Assembly (NCBI GenBank): GCA_964546815.1
Contig: CAZJLR010000014.1
Span: 1-64,000 of the forward strand
Direction of reading: 5' to 3'
From: JAIEPM01 sp964546815
Lineage (GTDB): Bacteria; Cyanobacteriota; Vampirovibrionia; Obscuribacterales; Obscuribacteraceae
Length of the DNA stretch: 64,000 nt
Shown here: one piece after another, positions 18,172 to 26,593 of the stretch
Numbering within the stretch: position 1 is the stretch's first letter
Layout: the number at the start of each line of letters is the position of its first letter
Position numbers and translations under genes: made by a program
The notes under the pieces: model-generated
Databases searched by the model: none
The model's input: the letters and a program-made list of their open reading frames with translations, nothing else
What the model was told of the DNA's origin: nothing

Positions 18172-19625
18172 CACTTGCCTCCAGGTACGTTGTTAGTTAA
18201 ATTGGCATTGTTCTCTAGATGCGACAAGCAATCTGTTAACTCTTGAATCAACAGCTCAGCGCTCTGTATGCGGTCATCAATTTCGTATGCAGTAGAATGC
18301 CTGACTATTTGATCAAGCCTATCATCAATTGTGCTAAGCATTTCCTTCGGACTTGACTCAGCCAGAGCCAGTGGATCTTTACCGGTGAGTAAGTAAAACA
18401 ATGTTCCCCCGAAAGCATACAAGTCGCTCTGCAAAACGCTTCGTCCTCTCAATTGCTCTGGCGGAATATAAGCTTGTTTTCCTACAACGGTTCCGGTTGC
18501 AGCACCCACGAATTGATTGGCAGCCCCAAAATCGATGAGATATAAATCGTTTTTACAAAGCACGATGTTATCCGGCGTCAAATCACGATGAATAATAGGC
18601 GGATTTTGAGAGTGCAAATAATTCAAAATGTCGGCAATTTTAATTGCCCACTTTACCGTTTCGATTTGACTCAGCGCACCATTTTCTTTGACATATTGCC
18701 TGAGGTCTGGTCCATTAATATATTCGAGTATAAGGTAATGTCTTCCATCTTCAACGAAATGATCCATAACACGTGCGATGTTATTATGCTTCAACTGCGA
18801 AAGCGTTTTTGCTTCGCGGCTCAAGATTTGCTCTGCTTGCTCTCTTGCAACAGCGTCTGCTCCAGGGGGAACAACAGCCTCTTTCAAAACAACCAGGTCG
18901 AGTCCATTTTGTTGTGCAAGATAAATTGCAGAAAGTCCACCAAAAGCCAATTGACGAACAATCTTCAATTTACCCTGACGCAAAATATGCTCAGGCTCTA
19001 AGGGCATGAATGCCGTTGTGCTAAATCTTCTTCGAAGCTCATCTTCCCACATTTGAGTGTAGCCGCTATGCCCTGCATCACCCGATGTTTTCTGTGCCGC
19101 TTTTTGAAAGTCAACGAGCTCAGGACTTCGCTTACAATTGCTCCCCCAAAGTTCAACAGCCAGAAGAAATTGCTCGAGATCTTTAGGTTTCATTCTTGCA
19201 AGATTTAGCGGCAACGAAGCCCCCTCAGCAAAACTCAAAAAAAGCTTGCCTTTTACGTCGCCCGATAGTTCGCGCGCAACCACATGCGCCGTTCTCAATT
19301 CAGCCCATGAATGATTGCGCCTGAACTTTAGCATGGGCAAACAAAATGTCGGAAAGGCAATACCATCCTTCGAAACATAAATGCAATTGTCTTCAGCCAG
19401 TGCTGTGAGCAAAATACTCGATAAAGTAAACCCAACAATTCCAATCGATAGACTTATTGCAAATTCCAGTGGAACTTGCTGCGGATGCAAAATAATAGAA
19501 CTTATCATTACACCAAGTGCAGCCGGGCCAACTATCGCCCAGAGAGGAAAGAGCAAAATCATCATGGTGAATAAAAATCGCGACCAGGGCGTTTTATATT
19601 GAATCTTTAGTTGAAGCTCAGCCAT
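18171..19625 (-). CDS. Ser/Thr protein kinase with two N-terminal membrane segments
   Basis: Residues 15-40 and 50-75 are hydrophobic and likely form a membrane hairpin. A spacer of about 140 residues follows, then the kinase domain at about 215-460. It shows FGGLSAIYLA, the Lys in VVLKEAV, the catalytic loop H346-R347-D348 (HRDLTPDN), D365-F366-G367 and KQAYIPPEQLRG. The HRDxTPDN form is shared with the next kinase, so the two are probably tandem duplicates, but this copy keeps the standard DFG. Its ATG overlaps the stop of the TPR gene (TAATG) and its TGA overlaps the next ATG, so three proteins are translated in series. Confidence 0.9.
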   Translation of the reverse strand: MAELQLKIQYKTPWSRFLFTMMILLFPLWAIVGPAALGVMISSIILHPQQVPLEFAISLSIGIVGFTLSSILLTALAEDNCIYVSKDGIAFPTFCLPMLKFRRNHSWAELRTAHVVARELSGDVKGKLFLSFAEGASLPLNLARMKPKDLEQFLLAVELWGSNCKRSPELVDFQKAAQKTSGDAGHSGYTQMWEDELRRRFSTTAFMPLEPEHILRQGKLKIVRQLAFGGLSAIYLAQQNGLDLVVLKEAVVPPGADAVAREQAEQILSREAKTLSQLKHNNIARVMDHFVEDGRHYLILEYINGPDLRQYVKENGALSQIETVKWAIKIADILNYLHSQNPPIIHRDLTPDNIVLCKNDLYLIDFGAANQFVGAATGTVVGKQAYIPPEQLRGRSVLQSDLYAFGGTLFYLLTGKDPLALAESSPKEMLSTIDDRLDQIVRHSTAYEIDDRIQSAELLIQELTDCLSHLENNANLTNNVPGGK

Positions 19626-20704
19626 TATTTTTTCGCTCCTTGTTGCACGGCTTCGTGCCCAAGATTCGACATTCTTTCCACAATGATTTTCTGCTTCACG
19701 GCCTCTTTATGGTAAAAATTGTCAGGACTCAAACATTGAGTAGCCAGAGAATAGGATTTCTCTGCAAATTCTTTTGCTTTATCAATCTGTTTTAGTTCGA
19801 CATAAAATTGAGATATCCTCGTGGTTCGATAAACGTTGTATCCAGTAGGTCCCTGGCTCGCATATTTGTCGTAGGCCATTGTCATGTATTTCAGAGCGTT
19901 TTTATAGTCTTCCGATTTGCTGTAGACCTCTGCCAATTCAGCCCAACAATTTGTTTTTGTATTGCACGGCGAAGCATAATCCCAAAGATTTAGAGCAGCT
20001 TTGTATAATATCGCCGCGTCTTTGTAATCATCGCGTTGCTCACACGCTTTAGCCAGACGATAATAGATAGACGCGCTGTCAAACGGCGTAGTTTTCAATT
20101 GAGTAAAAGCATTTACCCTTACGCTCTTAGCTTCTTCCATAACTTTTAGCGTAGACATCCAAAGCTTTTTTGCGTTGCTGAAATCATTGAAAGCAAGTGC
20201 TCTTTCTGCCTGCACAAGACGCACATAAGCAACCACTTGATCTTCATTACCATACAGCTTAACGCACTCATCTTCCAGTGCTTGCAATACTGCAGCGGAA
20301 GCCTTGTAATCCCCAGCTTGAGCCAACGCCGTCGCATAAACCAAACGGCAATCAACAAACTTAGGAAGGTAAGTAACAGGGTCTTGAGCGCGCTCATTTT
20401 GAACCAAATTAGACAAAAACGAAGTGCGCATTACTTGCATGTGTGTCTCAAGACCCAAAGCAAGAACAATCAAGATAAGAGTAAAAGCAATATTTCCAAA
20501 CGGCAACGCAGCTTTTTTGTTGTACAGAGGCTGAGATTTTTGCGCCGCTGCGTGCAGCTCTGCTTTTGCTGCAGCTTGATTGTTCGTTACAGCCGGCAAA
20601 GTATTTTGCCCATCGTGAAGTACTTCTGCGTCGCTTCCGGCATCGCGAATCTCTATTTTTTGATCTTCACGATGCATCGATGCAGAAAAACTCCGGCCAG
20701 CCAA
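19625..20704 (-). CDS. Membrane-anchored TPR protein, first gene of kinase operon
   Basis: The product has a charged N-terminus, one membrane segment at about residues 70-88 (FGNIAFTLILIVLALGL) and four to six TPR-like helix pairs after it, such as YRLAKACEQRDDYKDAAILYKAAL and AEVYSKSEDYKNALKYM. TPRs bind partner proteins. Position and coupling suggest that it scaffolds or senses for the two downstream kinases. The longest frame starts with TTG at 20704 and has no ribosome site; the ATG at 20677 is an alternative. It sits 90 bp from the 3' end of the response-regulator gene, which runs in the same direction, so one transcript could cover all five genes. Confidence 0.8.
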   Translation of the reverse strand: MAGRSFSASMHREDQKIEIRDAGSDAEVLHDGQNTLPAVTNNQAAAKAELHAAAQKSQPLYNKKAALPFGNIAFTLILIVLALGLETHMQVMRTSFLSNLVQNERAQDPVTYLPKFVDCRLVYATALAQAGDYKASAAVLQALEDECVKLYGNEDQVVAYVRLVQAERALAFNDFSNAKKLWMSTLKVMEEAKSVRVNAFTQLKTTPFDSASIYYRLAKACEQRDDYKDAAILYKAALNLWDYASPCNTKTNCWAELAEVYSKSEDYKNALKYMTMAYDKYASQGPTGYNVYRTTRISQFYVELKQIDKAKEFAEKSYSLATQCLSPDNFYHKEAVKQKIIVERMSNLGHEAVQQGAKK

Positions 20705-20794
20705 GTTCTAACACAAACTATGTACCCCCCAAAGAAAGCACTTAGCCTCTTACTATCCAAAATTCAGGCGAGAGCACAAAGCAACTTTCGAATC

Positions 20795-21475
20795 TCAGGA
20801 ATCCGGAGGCGAAAACATATAACCAACTCTATGCAGAGTTTTGATCATTGAGTCCTTACCCTCGGCGTCTATTTTGTGCCTCAATCGCATTATTTGAATG
20901 CGCACAGTATCTGGCGCGGCATCAGATTCAGAGGCCCAAACCCTCTCGAGCAAAGCATCAGAGCTAAATGGCTGATGGGGATGTCGCATAAAAAACTCGA
21001 GCAGTGCAAATTCCTTTGGCTGCAAATTCAACTCTTCCTGCCCCTTAAAAGCCTGCCTACTGCCTGGTCTCAACGTTATGTCAGCCGCTTTTAACTCATT
21101 ACTTTGCACTGCAGTCGGTCTGCGAAGCAGTGCCCGCAGGCGCGCCCCCAATTCTTTCAAGTGAAAAGGTTTGGTTAGGTAGTCATCTGCACCGGCATCA
21201 AGACCTTCTTCTTTGTTATCGACTGCAATTTTGCCGGTTAACATCAAAATGGGAGTCGAACCACCCTCGCGCCGATATTGTTGGCAAATCTCAGGGCCTG
21301 ACATTTCAGGCAGCTCCCAATCAAGGATAACGAGGTCATACTTGAAGCAGCGCAAATGCTCCAATCCCTTAAACCCAGTGTAGATAGGCTCGGGCAGGTG
21401 CCCCTGAGCAATCAACCAGTCACAAACCAGGCCAGAAACCTGTTTGTCATCTTCAACGATTAGTACTTTAGCCAT
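20795..21475 (-). CDS. OmpR/PhoB-family response regulator
   Basis: The receiver domain (residues 3-115) has the acidic pair D9-D10, phosphoacceptor Asp52 in VILDWELPEMSG, a Thr80-equivalent in MLTGK and Lys102 in LTKPF. The C-terminal winged-helix domain (about 130-225) includes LNLQPKEFALLEFFMRHP and DTVRIQIMRLRHKI, typical of OmpR-type DNA binding. The length of 226 aa is standard. No sensor histidine kinase is encoded nearby, so it is an orphan. The adjacent Ser/Thr kinases could be linked to it, but nothing in the sequence proves this. Confidence 0.93.
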   Translation of the reverse strand: MAKVLIVEDDKQVSGLVCDWLIAQGHLPEPIYTGFKGLEHLRCFKYDLVILDWELPEMSGPEICQQYRREGGSTPILMLTGKIAVDNKEEGLDAGADDYLTKPFHLKELGARLRALLRRPTAVQSNELKAADITLRPGSRQAFKGQEELNLQPKEFALLEFFMRHPHQPFSSDALLERVWASESDAAPDTVRIQIMRLRHKIDAEGKDSMIKTLHRVGYMFSPPDS

Positions 21476-21742
21476 AGAAGCTCTGTTTTCTTTGCTGAAG
21501 CAGCCTTAAAGCCTAAAGGCCGTTATTCGAGACCCCGCTTGATTTTAGCAGGCATTAGGCTGCTGGCAAGCCGGGTGCCGCCAGCGCGTCGCTCAGTCGA
21601 CCATAGCCACCAGGTCGATAGTGCTCTGGGGCAGGACCCGAATTGAAGCAGTTCCGTAAACAACATGGATACAAGTTCTCTATAAAGTAATCAGCATGGC
21701 ACTCAAAAAGCGCGTTGGCGCGCACTTCAAAGGACAGAAACC

Positions 21743-23188
21743 ATGTCAAGCACTCATAGACTAGAACAACACGAAGCCCACGCAGCAGGCCCCGACAAAT
21801 CAGTAATCGGTTCACTAACGAGTTTGGTTGACCCAAAAACATACGAGGCTGTTTTTAACACAGTGAAAGCCCTGGAAACACCAATGGGACTTGCAGGCGC
21901 AGGAGATTTAATGGGTCAAATGTTTGCAAACTCCAAGCCAAACCATAGCGACACCTGCGGTGACCCTTCAAAAATGCTTGCAGGTAAGCACCACAAACAA
22001 GAAGCATGCGCAACAGATAAACACAGCGGTGGCTTTTTCAACGGAGTGGACATGAAAGCAGCAATGGAAGGAATGCAAAAACTCATAAAAGAAGAAGAGA
22101 AACAACAACACAAAATTGCAGAAAAAGAACTCAAGAAACCAGACGTGCAAAAGGTAACAGAAAAACATGAGAATGGCGCTGCAGTTGAAACTGTCACTGC
22201 CGAACACAAAGATGGTTCGGTCGAAACTTTCCAGCCAGGCGGCACAAGAATTCTGCAGCGCGCTGATGGATACAAAGAAACGGAATATCCAAAGGCTATA
22301 AATCCTACAGTCCACACTGTTAAAGAATTCCCCAACGGCGATTCAATTACTAACTACAGAGACGGGTCTGTACTTTTCGTTCCTAAGAATGGCGAACCGC
22401 TAAAAGTAGACCCAGACGGCACCGCAACGCACTACAAGAAAGACGGCTCGAAAGTAATTGAAAAAACAGACAAAACAGTTATAACAGTTAAAGCTGATGG
22501 CAGCAGCACAACAATAAAGCCCGATGGCACTGTAATTGACCAGGCGCCAAACGGAGACAAAACAGTAAGCAAGCCGGAACACATTGACAAAGATGGCACG
22601 CGTGTTTGGCATCAAAACGACGGTACAGAAATTCGCGAAAAAGCAGACGGCACCAGAACCAGTATTTTCCCGGAAAGCGTAAACGAAAAAGTACACAGCA
22701 TCACAGTGCTTCCAAATGGTGATATCAAACAAGATTTGCGAGACGGCTCAAAAGTTTCAATTGGACATGACGGCATTTCAACTTACAATCCACACGACGG
22801 AAAAACCACAACCATCAAGCCGGACGGTACGGTTGAAATGCAGAAAGACGGAGGAATCGCTGTGGCATATAAGCCAGACGGCAACATCCAAATTGAGAAA
22901 AAGAACGGAACAGTTTTTACAATCAAGCCAGATGGTGACGTGTCAATTCACAAGAAAGATGGCACAGAAGTGCTGGTCAAACCAGATGGAAGTCGCATCA
23001 TGCACAAGCCATCGGGAGAAATGGAATATACAAGCTCAAGCGGAGAACAAATTAAGTTTGGTCGCAACGGTGAAATAGAGTCATTCGGTTTTGGCGATGA
23101 TGACAGTACTAGCGTCGAAGACATGGTTCCAAGTCCGGTTATTAATGGGCTCAAAGCTGTGGAAAGCGTTTTCAACGGTGATTGGTAA
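21743..23188 (+). CDS. DG-repeat protein resembling the TCP10/CPAP G-box beta-sheet
   Basis: The N-terminal 130 residues are a hydrophilic, Cys- and His-containing region with no signal peptide. Residues 135-460 consist of about 18 short strands, each ending in a turn of the type PDG, KDG or PNG followed by T, S or D (for example VKADGSSTTIKPDGTVI). This arrangement matches my knowledge of the Tcp10_C / G-box domain of centriolar proteins, a single solvent-exposed beta-sheet, and of related bacterial proteins. Function is unknown; extended sheets of this sort bind partners or form fibres. AAAGGACAG lies just before the ATG. Codon use is like the neighbours. Confidence 0.8.
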   Translation: MSSTHRLEQHEAHAAGPDKSVIGSLTSLVDPKTYEAVFNTVKALETPMGLAGAGDLMGQMFANSKPNHSDTCGDPSKMLAGKHHKQEACATDKHSGGFFNGVDMKAAMEGMQKLIKEEEKQQHKIAEKELKKPDVQKVTEKHENGAAVETVTAEHKDGSVETFQPGGTRILQRADGYKETEYPKAINPTVHTVKEFPNGDSITNYRDGSVLFVPKNGEPLKVDPDGTATHYKKDGSKVIEKTDKTVITVKADGSSTTIKPDGTVIDQAPNGDKTVSKPEHIDKDGTRVWHQNDGTEIREKADGTRTSIFPESVNEKVHSITVLPNGDIKQDLRDGSKVSIGHDGISTYNPHDGKTTTIKPDGTVEMQKDGGIAVAYKPDGNIQIEKKNGTVFTIKPDGDVSIHKKDGTEVLVKPDGSRIMHKPSGEMEYTSSSGEQIKFGRNGEIESFGFGDDDSTSVEDMVPSPVINGLKAVESVFNGDW

Positions 23189-23290
23189 GAGGACTGGCTG
23201 AGACAGAATCAAGCACATAGACTACAATTAGTTCGCTTAAGCCAAAGAATGATCACGGTGTAAGCAAGTGCTGAGGGTTTCTGCCAATCC

Positions 23291-24247
23291 ATGAAAAACA
23301 AAAATAACTTGTATTCTTGCTTAGCGTTGCTAATAAGCCTGGGCATTGGTTTATCATCAAATCAACCGGCTGCCTGCGCCGATTCTTCTAAAGCGCCAGA
23401 GAAAAAAAATACGGCGGTAGAAACAGAAAAGCAACATCAAGAGGAGTCGGTTCGCAGTGTTCTGATTGCACTACAATCTGCACTCTCGAACAAGGATGCA
23501 CAGAAAGCAGCAGAACTCTGGTCTGAAGACGCTAACTTCATAGACGAAACAGGTGAAGAAACTCACGGCAGAAAAGCACTGCAAGAGCGGTTCGAATCTG
23601 GTTTCAAAAAACGAACAACTGAAAATACAATTGAAATTCATCCATCGAGAATTTCATTGCCGGCAGACAATGTCGCAATGGTTGCAGGCGAAGTCAGTCG
23701 CAAAGTCGGCGACATCAATATGCCTACCACCAGATTTTCTATGGTTTTGCTCAAAAGTGGATCGACCTGGCTAATTAGCGAAGCAAACGAGAGCCCTTTA
23801 AGTTCAATAAGCAGTGGCGAACATCTCAAAGAATTGAATTGGCTGATTGGCAATTGGAACGTCGACACAAAAGAAGGTACGGCAAAGTTAAACGTTGATT
23901 GGGCTCCTGGAAAAAACTTCATTCTCGCCAAATTTGGCATTCGCAAAAAAGACTCGCCCGAACAAATAGATAGCCAGGTCATAGGCTGGGACCCACGCAC
24001 AAATAATATAGTTTCATGGCATTTCGATAGCGATGGCGGATTTGCATACGGCAAATGGAGCAAGCAGGCAGACACGTGGACAGTCGAAGTAGCCGGCGTA
24101 ACAGCTAATGGTGGCAGCAGCAGAGCAAGCAATGTGTTTACGGTTAAAAGTCCTTCTGAATTCGTCTGGCAATCAATTGACCGCTTCGCTAACGGCACTC
24201 AGGTTGACAACACAGAACAGCTAAAAGTTCTGAAAGCGGCGCCGTAA
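23291..24247 (+). CDS. Secreted SnoaL/DUF4440-like (NTF2-fold) protein with C-terminal lipocalin-like domain
   Basis: A signal peptide is visible (LYSCLALLISLGIGLSS, cleavage near the AACA segment at residue 30). Residues 55-170 match the NTF2/SnoaL-like pattern of small secreted proteins (LQSALSNKDAQKAAELWSED, then GRKALQERF). Residues 180-310 read like a second beta-barrel domain (ELNWLIGNWNVD ... VIGWDPRTNNIVSWHFDS). The family name is often SgcJ/EcaC-like, but the reaction is unknown. The gene is followed after 3 bp by another secreted-protein gene in the same direction, so they are probably one transcript. Confidence 0.75.
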   Translation: MKNKNNLYSCLALLISLGIGLSSNQPAACADSSKAPEKKNTAVETEKQHQEESVRSVLIALQSALSNKDAQKAAELWSEDANFIDETGEETHGRKALQERFESGFKKRTTENTIEIHPSRISLPADNVAMVAGEVSRKVGDINMPTTRFSMVLLKSGSTWLISEANESPLSSISSGEHLKELNWLIGNWNVDTKEGTAKLNVDWAPGKNFILAKFGIRKKDSPEQIDSQVIGWDPRTNNIVSWHFDSDGGFAYGKWSKQADTWTVEVAGVTANGGSSRASNVFTVKSPSEFVWQSIDRFANGTQVDNTEQLKVLKAAP

Positions 24248-24250
24248 AAA

Positions 24251-25066
24251 ATGAAATCAATAGATAGTAATTTTTTTTCGTCAAGACTAAAAATAGCGAC
24301 ACTCGCATTTGCCGCTATTCTGTCTAACACAGCAGCTTACGCACAAAATACACAATATGGAAATTACAACAGCGGTTTTCGTTCATACAGCAATGTCGGC
24401 AGACAATCAGCTCAACCTGGTTTCGGCGGATACAGCAACTCCGCAAACGCATTCAACAGTGGTTTTTCAAGTATTAGCCAGACAAGTAATTTAGCGCCGC
24501 AAGCGACTCAAAGACAGGCGCCAACTCAGCGCAGACAACAAACAAACACTTTAAACGAACTAGAGCAAACACTAAATCAGGTTGATACTCCAGGCGCATG
24601 GAGGCAGACGCCTAGCGTTCTTGCACAAGCGCAAATCAATCAATATGCTCAAAGCAATCAGGGAATGATGCCCTGCATATCAAGACAAGAAATGATGCGA
24701 ATATTTCTGGAAGGTGGTACGCCACAGGGCGGCACATCAGGATATGCGCAAGCACCTTCGGGCGGATCTAGCTCAGATGCAAGTAACGCATATTCAAATT
24801 ATCAAATTGCAGTAAACGAGGCAAGCAAAGCTCGCAACGCGGCCCAACAAGCACGATATGACAAAGATAAATGGAATAGAAAGAATCAAGCCAGCCAGGC
24901 AGAATATGCTGCCAACAACGCTAATTACGCTGCCCAGCGCGCTGAATCGGCAGCAGCGTCAGGCAATGCCGAAGCGCAAAGATATGCAAACCTTGCAAGA
25001 CAAGCGGCTAACCAGGCCAGATATAATGCCAATCAAGCTCGCTATAATGCCGACACAATGCCGTAG
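24251..25066 (+). CDS. Secreted Gln/Asn/Ala-rich protein with C-terminal helical repeats
   Basis: The protein begins with a likely signal peptide (IATLAFAAILSNTAAYA, cleavage near residue 31). It continues with a Gly/Ser/Asn/Tyr-rich disordered region, a Gln-rich stretch, and from about residue 180 a helical repeat based on seven residues such as QARYNAN and NYAAQRA. I do not recognise the family. The Ala/Asn/Gln heptads suggest a coiled coil or fibre. It is only 3 bp behind the NTF2-fold gene and 22 bp ahead of the reductase gene. Confidence 0.7.
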   Translation: MKSIDSNFFSSRLKIATLAFAAILSNTAAYAQNTQYGNYNSGFRSYSNVGRQSAQPGFGGYSNSANAFNSGFSSISQTSNLAPQATQRQAPTQRRQQTNTLNELEQTLNQVDTPGAWRQTPSVLAQAQINQYAQSNQGMMPCISRQEMMRIFLEGGTPQGGTSGYAQAPSGGSSSDASNAYSNYQIAVNEASKARNAAQQARYDKDKWNRKNQASQAEYAANNANYAAQRAESAAASGNAEAQRYANLARQAANQARYNANQARYNADTMP

Positions 25067-25087
25067 TAATTCAGGAACATTCAAACG

Positions 25088-26038
25088 ATGTCTGCCGAAA
25101 ACCAAAATGAAAGCCCCTGGCCTAAAGTAGCCGTCATGGGTGCGGGCGCAGTTGGTTCTTATTTCGGATTTTTGCTTGCCAGAGCAGGAGCAGACGTCAC
25201 GTTGATTGGCAGACATTCACACGTTGAAGCCATTACACGAAATGGGCTTTACCTAGATTCCATTCATTTTAAAGAAGCAATCAAAATCAAGTCAACAACA
25301 GATCTTGGTGCAATAAGAAGCGCCGACATTGTGCTTTTCTGCGTAAAGAGCCAGGGCAGCGAAACCGCAGCAAGTATGATGCAGCAGTATTTAAGACCAG
25401 ACAGCATCGTACTTAGCATGCAAAATGGCGTCGATAATGTAGATGTGATTCGAGAGACGATAGGAGTAGAAGCAATTGCTGCGGCTGTTTATGTCGCGGT
25501 TCAATTTAGCGCGGCAGGCAAACTAAAACACAACGGTCGAGGAGAGCTTATAATCGGTTATATAGGATCACAGCAAGACGAAAGTAAGCTTGATCTTGTT
25601 TGCCAACTTTTCACACGCGCCAACATTCAGTGTCGCATTTCAAACAACATCAAAGGTGAGCTGTGGGCAAAACTCATCATCAACTGTGCATACAATGCCA
25701 TATCAGCACTGACTCAATCAAACTACACTTCAATGATGTCAAATCAACTGATTAAAGACATGATGATTTCTGTTGTGGAAGAGTGCCAGGCTATAGTAAA
25801 AGCAGACGGAGTAACTCTTCCTGACGAGAACATTTTAGAGCCTGTGCTGGCGTTAGCAAACTCAATGGGTAATGCAGTTTCATCTACAGCGCAAGATTTA
25901 GCCAGAGGCAAAGCAACTGAAATAGACGCGTTTAACGGCTATGTCAGGCGACGCGGTCTGGCGCTAGGAATACCTACGCCAGTAAATACAACTTTGTACT
26001 CATTAGTGAAGCATCTCGAAAAATCGCTGGTTAAATAA
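25088..26038 (+). CDS. panE: 2-dehydropantoate 2-reductase (ketopantoate reductase)
   Basis: This NADPH enzyme reduces ketopantoate to pantoate in pantothenate and coenzyme A synthesis. The N-terminal Rossmann motif VMGAGAVGSYFG is at about residues 15-26, the ADIVLFCVKSQG strand follows, and the catalytic lysine lies in GELWAKLIINCAYNAISALT. The C-terminal half has the family pattern (SSTAQDLARGKATEIDAFNG). The length of 316 aa is normal. Paralogues of this family can act on other 2-oxoacids, so the pathway role is likely but not certain. Confidence 0.88.
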   Translation: MSAENQNESPWPKVAVMGAGAVGSYFGFLLARAGADVTLIGRHSHVEAITRNGLYLDSIHFKEAIKIKSTTDLGAIRSADIVLFCVKSQGSETAASMMQQYLRPDSIVLSMQNGVDNVDVIRETIGVEAIAAAVYVAVQFSAAGKLKHNGRGELIIGYIGSQQDESKLDLVCQLFTRANIQCRISNNIKGELWAKLIINCAYNAISALTQSNYTSMMSNQLIKDMMISVVEECQAIVKADGVTLPDENILEPVLALANSMGNAVSSTAQDLARGKATEIDAFNGYVRRRGLALGIPTPVNTTLYSLVKHLEKSLVK

Positions 26039-26068
26039 GCAGTCAAATCAAGCAAGCTTATTTTTGCG
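26033..26068 (+). terminator. Hairpin with T-run after the reductase gene
   Basis: AAATAAGC and GCTTATTT form an 8-bp stem with a long loop, followed by TTGCGC. It overlaps the reductase stop codon and the end of the convergent EVE gene. Confidence 0.45.
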
Positions 26069-26549
26069 CAGCCAACTTCATGACAGCTTCCCACTCGGAT
26101 TCACTTACTGGCTGCACCGAAAGTCGGCTGCCTTTTTGTAATAGCACCATATTTTTCAGCGCCTTCACTTCGCGCAGCTGCTCAAGACTGAGTTCGCGCT
26201 TGAATGTTTGAACGTGCTTGATATCAACCATAAACCAGGTGGGTTTTGACTTGTCACTCTTCGGGTCATAATGATCGTCTTCGGGATCAAATGCAGTGTG
26301 ATCTGGATATCCTTCTTTGACCACTTCAGCCACACCAACAATGCCAGGCGGATCTGCATTGCTATGATAAAAGAAAACCAGGTCGCCCAACTTCATGCTG
26401 TCGCGAAGAGTATTCCGCGCCTGATAGTTTCTAACACCGTCCCAGAATGTGGTTTTCTTTGGAGCTTTTTCCAAATCTTGAATTGAAAAAACTTCAGGCT
26501 CAGATTTCACCAACCAGTAGTTGCGAGAACCGGTTTTTTTGCTTGTCAT
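26058..26549 (-). CDS. EVE-domain protein (PUA-like, thymocyte nuclear protein 1 family)
   Basis: The whole 163-aa protein matches an EVE domain: YWLVKSEPEVFSIQDL at the start, TTFWDGVRNYQARN, then LGDLVFFYHSNADPPGIVGVAEV and a WFMVDI strand. EVE domains share a fold with PUA and YTH and bind modified bases in RNA or DNA. Bacterial members have been linked to modified-nucleic-acid recognition and restriction, but the role of this one is unknown. GAGGCAAC precedes the ATG. It is 45 bp downstream of glutamate dehydrogenase and could share its transcript. Confidence 0.92.
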   Translation of the reverse strand: MTSKKTGSRNYWLVKSEPEVFSIQDLEKAPKKTTFWDGVRNYQARNTLRDSMKLGDLVFFYHSNADPPGIVGVAEVVKEGYPDHTAFDPEDDHYDPKSDKSKPTWFMVDIKHVQTFKRELSLEQLREVKALKNMVLLQKGSRLSVQPVSESEWEAVMKLAAQK

Positions 26550-26593
26550 GTTGCCTCTTCACAAAATCAAAATTGACAATGCAAATTGTATAG

